Assembly (NCBI RefSeq): GCF_000224145.3
Contig: NC_020176.2
Coordinates: forward strand, 4,986,691-5,050,690
Length of the DNA stretch: 64,000 nucleotides
Direction: 5' to 3'
From: Ciona intestinalis
Taxonomy: Eukaryota; Chordata; Ascidiacea; Phlebobranchia; Cionidae
Shown in pieces: positions 34,984-46,182 of the stretch. Under the pieces are notes generated by a model. That model saw only the letters and a program-made list of their open reading frames with translations. It was not told the origin of the DNA and did not search any database. The translations under genes and the position numbers were made by a program. The number at the start of each line of letters is the position of its first letter. Position 1 is the first letter of the stretch.

Positions 34984-37900
34984 ATGAAGATCTTGGTGTT
35001 TGTTCTTCGCTTTATGTGTGTAGCGTTGGTCGAATCGCAATTTGGTGAGTTTGCATTTTTTTGTAGTTGCATGTTCGCATGTTTGTATGTAAGTGTGTTG
35101 GTGTGTGCGCAAGTATATGTAAACTTGTACAGACTATATCGTCGCAATATTGGTGTATAGTTGCACGCATATGTATTAGCACATACATGCTGTTTCTGTA
35201 CGTATAATACAATATATGTGATATAACTCTAAACTTTGTAAACAGAACACTGGTGCTATAACTAAGCCCCGCCACGGGAGGATAAATAAGTTACGTTCAT
35301 TCGTTTACTCATATACAGTAAACTTACAATGTGCTGAAATATTGAACTAAAACTTTATTTTATTTTAACGCCATCTCCATACAGCGGGCCTCGCATTCCA
35401 ACGTCCATGCACGGTTTGTCAGACTGGAGTTTCATCTTTGCAGTTAAACCTGCCGTGTTTAAATTCTCTTATACCGGGTCTACAGAATTTACAAGGAGGT
35501 CAAACCTGCCAACAATTTGCGCAGTGTGTCGCAATACCTGGATCATATGGTCGAGGGGTTTGCCAATGTTATGCTGGCTACACGGCCGTGTTATACTCGT
35601 GCGTGCCAACCGGTGAGTTATAGGTTGTATATAGTAGAGTGGGGAGAGACGGGACATTTTCAGCTCATATTATCCAAATATCCAAAAACGGTTACAAACG
35701 TGGTAACTCGTAAGCAGGCATGAAGTGTATGAAACAGAACACCCATGTTATAACAAGTGTCGTTATCCGCCATGCGGAGATAAGTTAGTTTCATTCAACA
35801 TTCATCCTCGCAGGGCAACAAGCTATAACCAGCCTCATAACGCAATTGATAAACCGACGCCCAACATCAACCGGACCAACTATAGCAGCAAACTTTAACT
35901 GCCGACCTCAATGCAATCTTGCAAGTGCGGAATGCTATCTACGGTCTACAGCTACAAGCCAAACCTTTGCTTGTGGATGCAAGGCAGGATTCCAGGGCAA
36001 CGGTTATAATTGTATACGGAGCCAGATTCCGCAGGGTAAGAATAAGCGGTTGTTTCAACAACTAAATGAATATATTAGTGAAAGAACTATAAGCGGTCAA
36101 ACGGATACAATTAGCACATAATATTCCATATTTCCTAGTCCTGTTGAAACAATTAACAACGCTACTTAGAGTTATGAGGATACGAATATATAATTCTGTA
36201 AATCTTCTTTGATTTCTACTAAATGAGACGACAAAATAAATGGCAAACATGGGCAATCTAATACCAAACGTGTCTGTACCGTATTACCCCAACATATTAC
36301 ATTACTTTTAGTTGGCAATAACAGCTCGGCAGTGTCTTGCGCCGTCCGATGCGATCCAGTGAACGCAGTATGTGTCAACAGTCCAGGTTCTACAACCAAC
36401 GTGTGTCGATGCAAACCTGGATTTACTGGGAATGGTGTTCAGTGTACGCCCATTCCTGGTGAGTTACTTTGTGTATGAATACACCATATGTGTCTGGTGT
36501 ATAAGAAGATACCCATGTTATAACTCGACAGTGAGCATGAGGTGTATGAATACACCATATGTGTCTGGTGTATAAGAAGACACTCATGTTATAACTCAAC
36601 AGTGAGCGTGAGGTGTATGAATACACCATGTGTGTCTGGTGTATAAGAAGACACTCATGTTATAACTCAACAGTGAGCGTGAGGTGTATGAATACACCAT
36701 GTGTGTCTGGTGTATAAGAAGACACCCATGTTATAACTCAACAGTGAGCATGAGGTGTATGAATACACCATGTGTGTCTGGTGTATAAGAAGACACTCAT
36801 GTTATAACTCAACAGTGAGCATGAGGTGTATGAATACACCATGTGTGTCTGGTGTATAAGAAGACACTCATGTTATAACTCGACAGTGAGCATGAGGTGT
36901 ATGAATACACCATGTGTGTCTGGTGTATAAGAAGATGCACAAGCAGCATAAAAGGTAAATTGTAAGCGGGCACGAGGTTTTTGAAACAGAACACTCTTGT
37001 TATAACGAATGTTGTTGTCGCGCCACGCAAGGAAAAGTTACATTCATTCATTCCTGATATATTTAAAGGATCTGTAGCTTCAAGGTGTCTACCAAGTTGT
37101 CACCCAACGTTGGGACAGTGTGTTTACAACTCTTTAAACACACGATACGAATGTCAATGCAGGCTTGGGTACAATGGCAATGGTTATGCATGTTCTGCTC
37201 AGACTCCAACTAATACAGGTTTTATTTACTATTTCCCCCCATGTTACATCACTGGTCTTACACACTCATAATGGTGTTAATGTTACACTTAAACTAAATA
37301 AACTTGCCACCATTGTGGTGTGTCCTTGGGCAAAACTCTTAATGACAATAGCTCCAACCCTGTGGTCACTGATGAGTTGTTTAAATTGTCAGCCATACAG
37401 AAAACAATCACCCACAAACTTACATATATGATGATTCGTAAGCGGGCACGAGGTGTATGAAACAGGTTTTGCTCGACTAATACTCCAGGATAAATAAGTT
37501 ACATTCATTCAATTGTCATCCAAAGCTAAGCTTTTCTGTTGCTTAATTTATTACCTCACAAACGTACAGGAAACATTGGAACGCCCCAAAGAACTTGCAC
37601 ACAAAGATGTCATCCAAGGTTGGCGCGATGCAATTACCTTCCCCTGCCCAATGAATACAGGTGTCAGTGCAATGCAGGTTATACTGGTAACGGGGTTTAC
37701 TGCGTTCCCAATGTTACTCCTGTACCAGGTTAGTAAGGTTGTTGTTATATTAGTTCATACCAAGGTATATTTTAAGAAAAGTGTTGGGTTCAACTAAATG
37801 TTGGGTTCAACTAAATGGCCACGCTTTATAACTGACGCACTTACCAATTCATTTTATATATAGCATGTTTTAACATGACTTTACACCATATAGTATTTAC

Positions 37901-40900
37901 CATGCTTGCTATTTACTGTGTGTTTCAAATTAATGACTTTTGTTTTACTACCAATTTCCTTTTCTTTAATATTTAATTATTTTATTTAGGATCCTGTTTT
38001 AGAAAAGATAAATAAGAATTATGTTATTGATTCATTTTCAATTAATATCTTAGTTTCAATTAATATTTTTTCAGTACCCACATCACAATGCGTTCTTCCC
38101 TGCCACCCCACATTGGCATCGTGTGTTTACAACTCCGTCGATCGCCAGTTCGATTGTGTATGCAACCAAGGTTATAGAGGCAACGGGGTGTTGTGTGTAG
38201 CTGAATCTGAAGTTGTTCCAGGTAAATATAGACCAACTACGGGCTTAATCTACAGGCTAAAGTCAAAGGTCCCATGACATATCATGCTGTAGGACCTCAC
38301 CCATATAGAATAGAATGTGCATATACAATGTTGGGGTAATGGCCCAAATATTGGTCCTAATAAAAAGACTTTTACAATATATTACCTATACACAATTACA
38401 ATTTACTGTTTTATAGTGTATATACAATGTTGGGTAATAGTAAGTGGCATATATGCCTCAGTGTAAGACCTCACCCATATACAAAAGGTAAAAACTTTAA
38501 TTATTCCAGAAGGCACAGGCCCGTACTGCGTGCCCGGTTGTGATCCCCAATATGGAGTTTGTGAGTTCAACAACGCATTAAGACGGCACACATGTAGGTG
38601 TGCAGATGGATATGAAGGAAATGGAATCACGTGCACCAGGATATCAAGTAATATACATACTGAGAGTTGGGTTTATGACATGTTTTGAGTTACATAACAT
38701 GTATTACCAATAGGTGGATCTTTTTTATTACTTTATGTTTAAAACAGGTTATGGGTAACCTAACTTGTTATTAATAATACGATTGCATTAATTTTATCTT
38801 GAGCGAGTAATAACAATTGGCGATTGTTGTTTTGTTGTTAATTCCCATGTCTTCTCGTGCCCGCTTACGAGTTACCACGTATGTAACATTGTAGCTATAA
38901 GTGATCTTTTTTTCCTAATACATGCAATAATCATATTATTCCATCTTCAGCCACCACGTGTCGGCGACAGTGCCATCCCACAGCCGCATCATGCTCGTAT
39001 AGCCCAAGTTATGGAAGATACAGATGTCAATGCAATAGTGGTTACATTGGTGATGGTGTGAGGTGTACACCAGTGTTTGGTGAGTCTGCATTATTTTTGA
39101 ATGGATAGAATAGAAAGTGTATCGCCCAAACCCCCACACCTTATGCTATTAGGTCATCGTTTAACTGGAGGTGTTTGGGCGCCTGGGATGTAGGTTTATC
39201 ACCCAAACACCCAGAGTGCTACCATCTAGACCCACTGAGGCAGTATATAGACACTCAATAATAGAGATTCCATTCAATAAGGGTAAGGTCTTTAGTGAGA
39301 CACACCTAAGGAGTGAGAAACATATGAAATTTGTTTTAGTAGCAAAATTATTATTAACACATTTGTGATAAATCAAACGTTTTTATTAAATCACTCGCAT
39401 TTTATTCCAGTCCCAACCTCTTTCACCCCGGTAGTCGTCCTTCGTTGCCAACCCCCTTGTTCAGCGTTGGCAACTTGTGTATTAAACCCAACAACTCAAC
39501 AACGAACATGTGAATGCCTGGATGGCTACAGTGGCGATGGACAAACTTGTACGTCTAATGGACCAGGAACTGGGGGCGGGGGTTAGTTAACTTGAACACA
39601 ATTTGACTTTTATGATAACAAAATAACTTTATTTGATTACTTGTTTTAAAACATTTCTTAGTTGCTTTGCTATTTCTATATTTTAATAATCAGTGTTGAT
39701 TTTTTTACTTTAATATTTTAAACTGATGTATTCACTATTAACCTATAAATTTTATGTTAGGACAAAGGGTTGTGGGGTGTCAACATACTTGTCATAACGA
39801 TGCTTTCTGTTTGGTAACGGAAGGCAATGCTGAGGGAGTGTGTACATGCAAACGGAATTTCCGGGGAGATGGTGTCAATGCCTGCTTTAGTAAGATTACT
39901 TCTAACATAATTTTTATTTGTTTTTATCTTTTTGATCATGGTAGCAAAGATCAAATTATTGACACATGAAAGAGAATGGAATCAAGAGCGAAATGACAGT
40001 TGTTAAAACAAGCCATGGATAGAAAGTATGAAAAACAACATCATTAGTTAATAGTTGTTATTGTTGAACCCAAAAACCAAAATTAATTAATATATAATGA
40101 AAACATTTCCTGTTTTTTCGAAAAAGGCATCACATTATATTATGAATGCTAACACAATAAAGGTATTTTTGATACAGAAACATTTAACACCTTTTCCATT
40201 ATAGGGCAAAGCAACCGATGTTTGAAGAACTGTCACTACCAAGCTACGTGTAAACGTGTGGGGTTAGCGCACCAGTGTGTGTGTGATGAGGATTTTATGG
40301 GCGATGGAATCAACTATTGCACCTCAACAGGTAAAGCTACATATTTTTTTAATTATCTCGTCGAAAATGATAGCGAAGATTTAAAGAACAAAAAGAAGGG
40401 GATCAACATTAAAAATACAGTTTGTACAACACGCTATGGATAAAATAAATTAGTGATTACACTTTACCTATAGTTTATAGAAAGACAAGTAAGTTATATC
40501 TCAACAGTGAGCTTAAGCTGTATAAATACACCCAGTATAGCTGTTTAGTATAATAACATTTTATTGACAGTCCCCGAGCAATCACTTGCTTGCAACAATG
40601 TATGTACATCCAATGCAAGATGTGAAATTATAGCAGTAGACGGCAACCAAGCTATAACATGTATTTGCGATGATGGATACGCTGGGGATGGATTCTCTAC
40701 ATGTAACCCTGTAAGTTTGACTTAATAAATTAGGTTGCACAATGGTTATACATGTTATTCCATATGCGTAAGGTCCTACATTCATTCATTCATATTCTAT
40801 ATGGGAGAGGTCCTACAGCAAAACAAGCTATGGGAACAGGAATTTAGGCCCAGGTCCCAGTACCCCAACATTGTATATGCACATTCTATAAGGGTAAAGT

Positions 40901-41110
40901 CCCACAGCCAGGCATGCCATGATGAATCGGAGTTAGACCTTACTTGCACATTATATCATACAAGTTACATAATATGTTTGTGTTTGCGCAAAAAAGTAAG
41001 AAGCTATATAAAATATTATTGTGTATGTACAATTTTAATGGTTTACATGACTACCCTGGTCATTATGTTTGAACTTTAACTTAAAATAATTTTTATTACA
41101 GACATCTTGA
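34984..41110 (+). CDS. Secreted multi-EGF-like protein (14 exons)
   Basis: Predicted extracellular protein of 651 aa: signal peptide (MKILVFVLRFMCVALVES) then about twelve cysteine-rich EGF-like modules. Exons: 34984-35044, 35385-35612, 35814-36035, 36312-36458, 37069-37218, 37570-37728, 38075-38221, 38510-38647, 38951-39079, 39411-39581, 39761-39889, 40205-40330, 40571-40710 and 41102-41110. Nearly every internal intron is phase 1, and each middle exon is one module of the form C-x3-C-x5-7-C...C-x-C-x8-10-C with a GNG or GDG before the last Cys (e.g. YECQCRLGYNGNGYAC). Short Thr/Pro-rich linkers sit between modules. No calcium-binding D-x-D/N-E signature or membrane anchor is seen. The last exon adds only Thr-Ser-stop. 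AATAAA at 41166-41171. Repeats in its introns: a MITE, a 71 bp minisatellite and SINEs. No ortholog recognised. Confidence 0.85.
35629..35690 (-). mobile_element. MITE terminus fragment
   Basis: 'tatagtagagtggggagaga' and 'cgggacattttcagctcata' match one end of the family. The rest is replaced by a SINE tail. In intron 2 of the EGF-like gene. Confidence 0.6.
35698..35800 (+). repeat. SINE tail fragment
   Basis: 'cgtggtaactcgtaagcagg', 'gtgtatgaaacagaacaccc' and 'ccgccatgcggagataagtt', directly after the MITE fragment. Confidence 0.75.
36095..36297 (-). mobile_element. MITE-like element, diverged
   Basis: 'tagcacataatattccata', 'gaaacaattaacaacgctac', 'tatataattctgtaaatc' and 'ccgtattaccccaacatatt' are recognisable. 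Fills intron 3 of the EGF-like gene. Confidence 0.65.
36471..36937 (-). repeat. 71 bp minisatellite array, EGF-like gene intron 4
   Basis: About six and a half tandem units, reverse orientation relative to the array at 14795, with 'gaggtgtatgaatacaccat' and 'gtctggtgtataagaagaca'. It begins 13 bp after the exon 4 donor. Confidence 0.95.
36955..37052 (+). repeat. SINE tail fragment
   Basis: 'ttgtaagcgggcacgaggt', 'tgaaacagaacactcttgtt' and 'gttacattcattcattc', immediately after the minisatellite and just before exon 5. Confidence 0.75.
37308..37512 (+). repeat. SINE body and tail
   Basis: 'gccaccattgtggtgtgtcc', 'agctccaaccctgtggtcac', 'aatcacccacaaacttacat' and 'ggataaataagttacattca'. The tRNA head is absent. 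In intron 5 of the EGF-like gene. Confidence 0.85.
38262..38490 (+). repeat. Dispersed repeat with 'gtaggacctcacccatatag'
   Basis: Two partial copies (about 38262-38350 and 38405-38490) carrying 'aggacctcacccatata' and 'tatacaatgttggggtaatg'. The same blocks recur at 40764-40930, 48780-48945 and, weaker, in RPLP0 introns. Confidence 0.65.
38848..38912 (-). repeat. SINE tail fragment
   Basis: 'ctcgtgcccgcttacgagtt' and 'accacgtatgtaacattg'. In intron 8 of the EGF-like gene. Confidence 0.6.
40764..40930 (-). repeat. Dispersed repeat copy
   Basis: Reverse-oriented: 'ccccaacattgtatatgcac' and 'cattctataagggtaaagtc' match the family at 38262. Lies in the last intron of the EGF-like gene. Confidence 0.6.
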
Positions 41111-41165
41111 AGAAGGCGTACTTACAAAACATGATTCACTTTATTAACAACATTTTGACTTGTAC

Positions 41166-41171
41166 AATAAA
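41166..41171 (+). terminator. Polyadenylation signal of the EGF-like gene
   Basis: AATAAA 56 bp after the stop. Confidence 0.65.
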
Positions 41172-41780
41172 ATCAACTTTTAACAGATTGTTATTATTTG
41201 TATTTATCATTAAAGTTCTTTAAATATGACAGTAATTTAGGTATTTTATCAAAAATGGGCTTTCTATGAAAATAAAAAATGTTTTAGACGTCTATGTTTT
41301 GCATTTGAATCCCGCTTTAGGGGATTTTATGTTTCGTTTGCAAATGCATTACGAAAATTATGGATGAGTTTTGTTTAGTATGTACCGTACAGTGAACAGA
41401 ATAAGATAGATTGTTAGTGTACTATGGTTATAGAAATAGGAGGCATTGGCCAAAACGACTAGGTTTACAGGCTACTGTATAAAGTATAATGTTATGATAT
41501 TATGGATTTTAACTTGTTACAAACAATCTGCAAGTATAACAGACTTCTAAAATAACAGAACGTCACATAAATAACGATAAATGTTTCACCTAAATCTTTA
41601 ACATTGGGGTTTTTAGTATACCAATATAAACTATAGATAGTGGGTTTACCACTCCTCAAATTTTACTAACGCTATGTATATATTAACACTAGTACGGTAG
41701 TCCTAGCCTGATTTACCAGATAATTGGCTGGATTCATTTAGATAGAATAAAGGATATTGTTAAATTAGCAATCGCTTGCC

Positions 41781-42434
41781 ATGGCTTCTGTAAAAACAAT
41801 ATTTCCTTGGATGATTGACAGCCAGGAAGATAAAAAGTTTGGCGACCATGACCCATATTTGTCACATATGGAGAACCATTGTGTGAAAAAAAGTGGGGGA
41901 AATAATAAAGTAAAAGATGGAAAAGAAAATATTGTTGGGAAAAGTGGTTCTGTGGAGAATAAACATATTTGCCCGGTATGTGAAAAGGTGTTCACAAGTA
42001 AAAACAATTTAAAACAACACCAGAAGAGACATAATGGAAGGCAATATCATTGTGATCAATGTCCACAGTCGTTTTATAGAGCGGGGAGGTTGAAAAGACA
42101 TAAAAAGGTTCACACTGGGGAAAAACCCCACAAATGTGAGGTTTGTTCAAAATCATTCAATGAGGTCGGGAATTTAAAAACTCACATGAGGATACATACT
42201 GGTGAAAGGCCATACATATGTGATGTATGTGATAAGACATTTAACCAACCGAACACATTGAAATATCACATGAGAACTCATACAGGGGAGAAGGCCTACC
42301 CGTGTGCTATTTGTGGTAAAGCATTCACATATCCGTATGCCGTGAAACGACACTTAAAGATTCATTGGAAGAAAAAGAAAACTTCTATAAAAACAAATGT
42401 AGATGTGGTCGAAATAATGGTCGACCTTTCTTAA
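41781..42434 (+). CDS. C2H2 zinc-finger protein, five fingers
   Basis: Single-exon gene of 217 aa, probably a nuclear DNA-binding transcription factor. After an 60-residue lysine-rich N-terminus come five regularly spaced C2H2 fingers, each C-x2-C-x12-H-x3-H: starting CPVCEKVF, CDQCPQSF, CEVCSKSF, CDVCDKTF and CAICGKAF. The linkers between fingers 2-3, 3-4 and 4-5 are HTGE[KR]-type, the Kruppel linker; the 1-2 linker is HNGRQ. The tail after the last finger is basic (HWKKKKTS) then short. ATG at 41781 has a good context (gccATGG). An acceptor-like 'aattag' lies just upstream, so a non-coding leader exon is possible. AATAAA at 42616-42621. Too generic to name an ortholog. Convergent with the kinase gene, 349 bp apart. 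Confidence 0.9.
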   Translation: MASVKTIFPWMIDSQEDKKFGDHDPYLSHMENHCVKKSGGNNKVKDGKENIVGKSGSVENKHICPVCEKVFTSKNNLKQHQKRHNGRQYHCDQCPQSFYRAGRLKRHKKVHTGEKPHKCEVCSKSFNEVGNLKTHMRIHTGERPYICDVCDKTFNQPNTLKYHMRTHTGEKAYPCAICGKAFTYPYAVKRHLKIHWKKKKTSIKTNVDVVEIMVDLS

Positions 42435-42783
42435 TTGTTCATTTTTTTTATTGTTGATATTTCTTTCAGTAGTGATTTTCAGATCAATATTTTATAAAGA
42501 GATCAAACGGTGCTTTGTAGCGCTTAATATGTATATTTTATGCTTTGAAATTAATTTATCCAGAAACACTTCATCACGGTTAAAGTCTTACTGTATGGCT
42601 GATAAAATTTTATAAAATAAACTGTTTCTAAATTTGTTTGTCTTCTTTTTGTTTTTTCATTGGCGATTTTTTTATGTACGGATAGTTAGGTTCCACATTA
42701 TTATGGAAATTTACGCAAACTATACCAACCACGCAAGAGTCATGCGAAACATATTTTGTTAATCCATGATTTGTATTTTTGTT

Positions 42784-45700
42784 TCAAACTTGATGTTGAA
42801 GTCCGGGTGTAAGATCCGCATGAAACCATCTGTGACGTAATATTCCTTGCATGGTGGGTCGATGACGTGGGTGAGGACGTAATATACTGCCAATGAGCTC
42901 ACTAGCTATGACGCTCACTTTGTTGGAGCGGTGGTGTGTGACGTCACCTCGCTTTTGCATCTTTACCATGGTTCTATAAACATAAGTACCAGGTGACAAC
43001 GGTAGGCAATCGGGGTCGTAACGACTGGCTTTAATACGCTCTATATAGTAGGGTGGGAGAATATGGGACACCTTTTTATATTCTATTTTCTCGTCTTATT
43101 TGGTAGTAAACAAAGAACGTTAAAAAAATTAAACAACCATATACTCACGACTCCCATATACCGTTGTTATTTGTTCAAAACACGATCAGGATATTAGGAT
43201 ATTATGTCATAAACGTGTCTTATATTACCCCACAGTATTATAAAGTAAACAACCTTCGTTATTATTATAGAGGCCTCGCTACCTTATATCGGTATCATCG
43301 AACGGCATAGCTCCAAACACAGTGATGAACACGACGACGCCAGTTGCCCAAACATCGGCGCTCATAGGGTTGTGAAGCTTTCGTTCCAATATTTCGGGTG
43401 AGGCGTAAGCGGCAGATCCACAGAATGTGTTGGACAGCCAACCCTGCCCACCGAGCTAAAGGTGATGAATAAGTTTATGTTGAATGGGGAACTATCATGT
43501 TGGAAAATATATTCATATATTCTAACATGAAGGTGTAAGAACACCACGTATATCTCGATACATTAATGTAACTTCTTTATCCTCGTGTGGCAGGGTGACA
43601 ATGACGATAATCGTTATAACATGGCCACGAGAGAATAAATAACTTGCATTCATTTATTCATTCATTGATTTCAAGCATACCAATAGGCTCGGAAGTAGTT
43701 TACACCCATTCAGTCTTAAATCATAATGTACTTGCGCGTGGTCTTTACTCGTTCTTGTAGGAAACCTCCTCGCGAAGCCAAAGTCGCATAATTTGGCCTG
43801 GTAAGCCGCTCCTTTGCATCCAGGTACAACGTGTAAAAGGATATTCTCACATTTGATGTCTCGGTGGGAGATGTTGTTATGATGGAGGTAGGAACCTGCT
43901 CTGCATACGTCAGCAATGACAGGCCGCGCTACCATCTCGTCCATGCTTCCTTTCGACTGTGGTATGCGACTATGTGTTATGTTTATGGTAATTGTGTTTA
44001 GGCGGTTTAGGCGTATATGGTGGATTATTTGTATAATTATGGAGTAGTTGCTGTCGAGAAATGACATGCGTGTCGTCTTATACACCAAATGTAGATACAT
44101 TGCATTCATACATACATGTAATGCATACTTTATGTATGGCACGATCGTCAAGTTGTGGGTGTCTTCTTAACGTTTGCTTCTCATTTTAAACTACAAAACT
44201 AAACGCAAGACACGCGTTGCAAAAGCGCTTTAAGCAAAGGACGCGACGGGCGCTGATTTCAGCAACGCTCAAATCGTTGAGCTGAGTTTGTTCTGAATGC
44301 TTCACTTTAACAGTCGTCGGTTGTTCTAGTTTAGTTTGGTGTAGTTTGTATGAAAAGCACTGTTTTGATTCCCTCGGTTAGGTAATGGATTATATAGATG
44401 CAGCGTGAATTTGCGACTGTATAAATAAGAACTGTAGCGTATGAGCATGAGGTGTATGAATACACCATGTGTGTCTGGTGTATAAGAAGACACCCATGTT
44501 ATAACTCGACAGTGAGCACGAGGTACGAATACACCATGTGTGTCTGGTGTATAAGAAGACACCCATGTTATAACTCGACAGTGAGCACGAGGTGTATGAA
44601 TACACCATGTGTGTCTGGTGTATAATAAGATGCCCATGTTATAACTCGACAGTGAGCATGAGGGGTATGAATACACCATGTGTGTCTGGTGTATAAGAAG
44701 ACACCCATGTTATAAGTCAACACTAAGGTGTATGTATACACCATGTGTGTCTTGTGTATAAGACACCCATGTTATAACTCAACAGTAAGCATGAGGTGTA
44801 TGAATACACCATGTGTGTCTGGTGTATAAGAAGATGCCCATGTTATAACTCGACAGTGAGCATGAGGGGTATGAATACACCATGTGTGTCTGGTGTATAA
44901 GAAGACACCCATGTTATAACTCGACAGTGAGCATGAGGTACCTTAACGTGATCCAGTAAATCTCCATTATGAAAATACTCTGTTACAATATACAGACGAG
45001 CCGGGTTCTTTGTCTCGAAGATCTCGAACACTTTAACAATCGACGGATGTTCTAGTATTGAAAGAACTTCTACTTCGCGCGGGAGGAACTTTTTTCTAAA
45101 TACTTCTGGCGCGTCATCGCGGGAAATGATCTTAATGGCGATGTCTCTTTTCATGGCAATAGAGCAAGCACGCTGTGAGTAACCATGTGTTATAAACGAA
45201 TATAACTTGTTTATCCTCGCTTGTTTGGCCAACGACAGTCCTTATTACCTGGGTGTTCAGTTCCAACACACCTTATGCCCGCTTACCAACTCTTTGTTTT
45301 TTTTTCTTACTTTTAAAATCTATATATACGGCATAACATATGTCATATGTGGACTCTGGTTCATTCAGACGTCTACTGATATGCCTCGCGATATAGACCC
45401 CACTTCGTAAAGATGTATGAAACAGAACACTGTTATGAATGAATGAATGTAACTTACTTTATCCTCGCGTGGCCGGAAAACGACAGTCGTTATCACACGG
45501 GTTTAACACCTCGTGCCAGCTTATGAGTTACCATGTATGTTACTTTGTGGGTGATTATTTTTTTTGATTTTTTCATATTTTTTATTTATGGCTGATAATT
45601 TGGACAACCCATTAGTGACCACTGGGTTGGAGCAATTGCCGTGAAGTGTCTTGCCCAAGAACACATACACCCACAATGGTAGCAACGTCGAGCCTTAAAC

Positions 45701-46011
45701 CCATAACCTCTGGGTTACAGGCAGGCGCGCTAACCACTATACCATGGCGCCGGACGTACGTTATAATGAAGGCAGTTGCCCCGCCATGCGAGGATGAATC
45801 GGTTACATCCATCGATAAGCATTTGCAGTAGCACGAAACTTAATCACTAAACCTTCAATTTAGTTACCTTTACTTTACTATACGTCCCTTGTCCGATTGT
45901 ATTCCTTAAAATATATCCCTTTGAACGTAGCATTTCAGTTTCCGAACATGGTATCGGCTTGGGGGGTTTCCGGATCGTTAATCTTTCGCTGCATTCGGCG
46001 CTAGTTTGCAT
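42784..46011 (-). CDS. TSSK-like serine/threonine protein kinase (5 exons)
   Basis: Resembles testis-specific serine kinases (TSSK), which act in late spermatids and sperm; tissue here is inferred. Exons on the minus strand: 46011-45868, 45172-44942, 43956-43732, 43455-43283 and 42973-42784; phases agree and give 320 aa. Kinase landmarks: Gly loop IGQGTYSKV (about 40-47), catalytic Lys in AIKII (K62), FLPREVEVL with the helix-C Glu, HRDIKCEN (156-158 for HRD), DFG (183-185), NTFCGSAAYASPE activation segment (APE-type 219-221), DVWATGVVVF, and a C-lobe with RPTMQGILRHRWF. All key residues are present, so it should be active. TSSKs often have DFS instead of DFG; this keeps DFG. Introns hold a 71 bp minisatellite, a SINE piece and a MITE. 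Confidence 0.88.
43042..43244 (+). mobile_element. MITE-like element in kinase intron 4
   Basis: 'tatatagtagggtgggagaa' and 'tatgggacacc' on the left, full core ('tttggtagtaaacaaagaac', 'tgttcaaaacacgatcagga'), right end 'cttatattaccccacagta'. It lies within 70 bp of the exon 5 acceptor, in antisense to the gene. Confidence 0.88.
43560..43665 (-). repeat. SINE tail fragment
   Basis: 'tgtaacttctttatcctcgt', 'gacgataatcgttataacat' and 'gagaataaataacttgcatt' show mixed pieces of the SINE tail, in kinase intron 3. Confidence 0.55.
44442..44938 (-). repeat. 71 bp minisatellite array, kinase intron 2
   Basis: About seven units with 'gaggtgtatgaatacaccat' and 'gtgtctggtgtataagaaga'. Some units are shortened by a few bases. 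The array ends three bases from the exon 2 donor (GT at 44941-44940). A single decayed unit lies near 44049-44120. Confidence 0.95.
45428..45755 (-). repeat. Full-length tRNA-derived SINE
   Basis: The most complete copy, about 325 bp, in kinase intron 1. Read on the minus strand: head 'ccggcgccatggtatagtgg' and 'ttagcgcgcctgcctgtaac' (A box), then 'ggtttaaggctcgacg' (decayed B box), body 'ctaccattgtgggtgtatgt', 'gctccaacccagtggtcac', 'cacccacaaagtaacatac', and tail 'gaggataaagtaagttacat' followed by 'tcattcattc'. A further tail fragment lies at about 45198-45305. Confidence 0.9.
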
Positions 46012-46182
46012 TTTGGTGGAAAATTTGTAAAAAATCGAGATATTCCCATTTTTTATTAAATAAAATACGCCAATTATGCTGACGCAACGTCATAGTAGGG
46101 TATGTTACGTCATAACAATGAAAAATTGCACTATAAACCATAGTTATGCTTATTGCATATGTGGTGTGACCCTGTAGTTAGA
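46012..46182. promoter_or_regulatory. 171 bp bidirectional promoter with two CRE-like sites
   Basis: Separates the start codons of the TSSK-like kinase (-) and the small basic protein (+). It contains AACGTCAT (ACGTCA at 46087-46092) and TTACGTCATA (TTACGTCA at 46105-46112). No other gene start or repeat is present, so both genes must share it. Confidence 0.65.

Noticed and set aside
43010-43071. Extension of kinase exon 5 upstream into the MITE (ORF starting MSHILPPYYIERIK)
   Set aside because: The phase does not match exon 4, and the extension is MITE sequence. The acceptor at 42974 restores phase and aligns the C-lobe with TSSKs.
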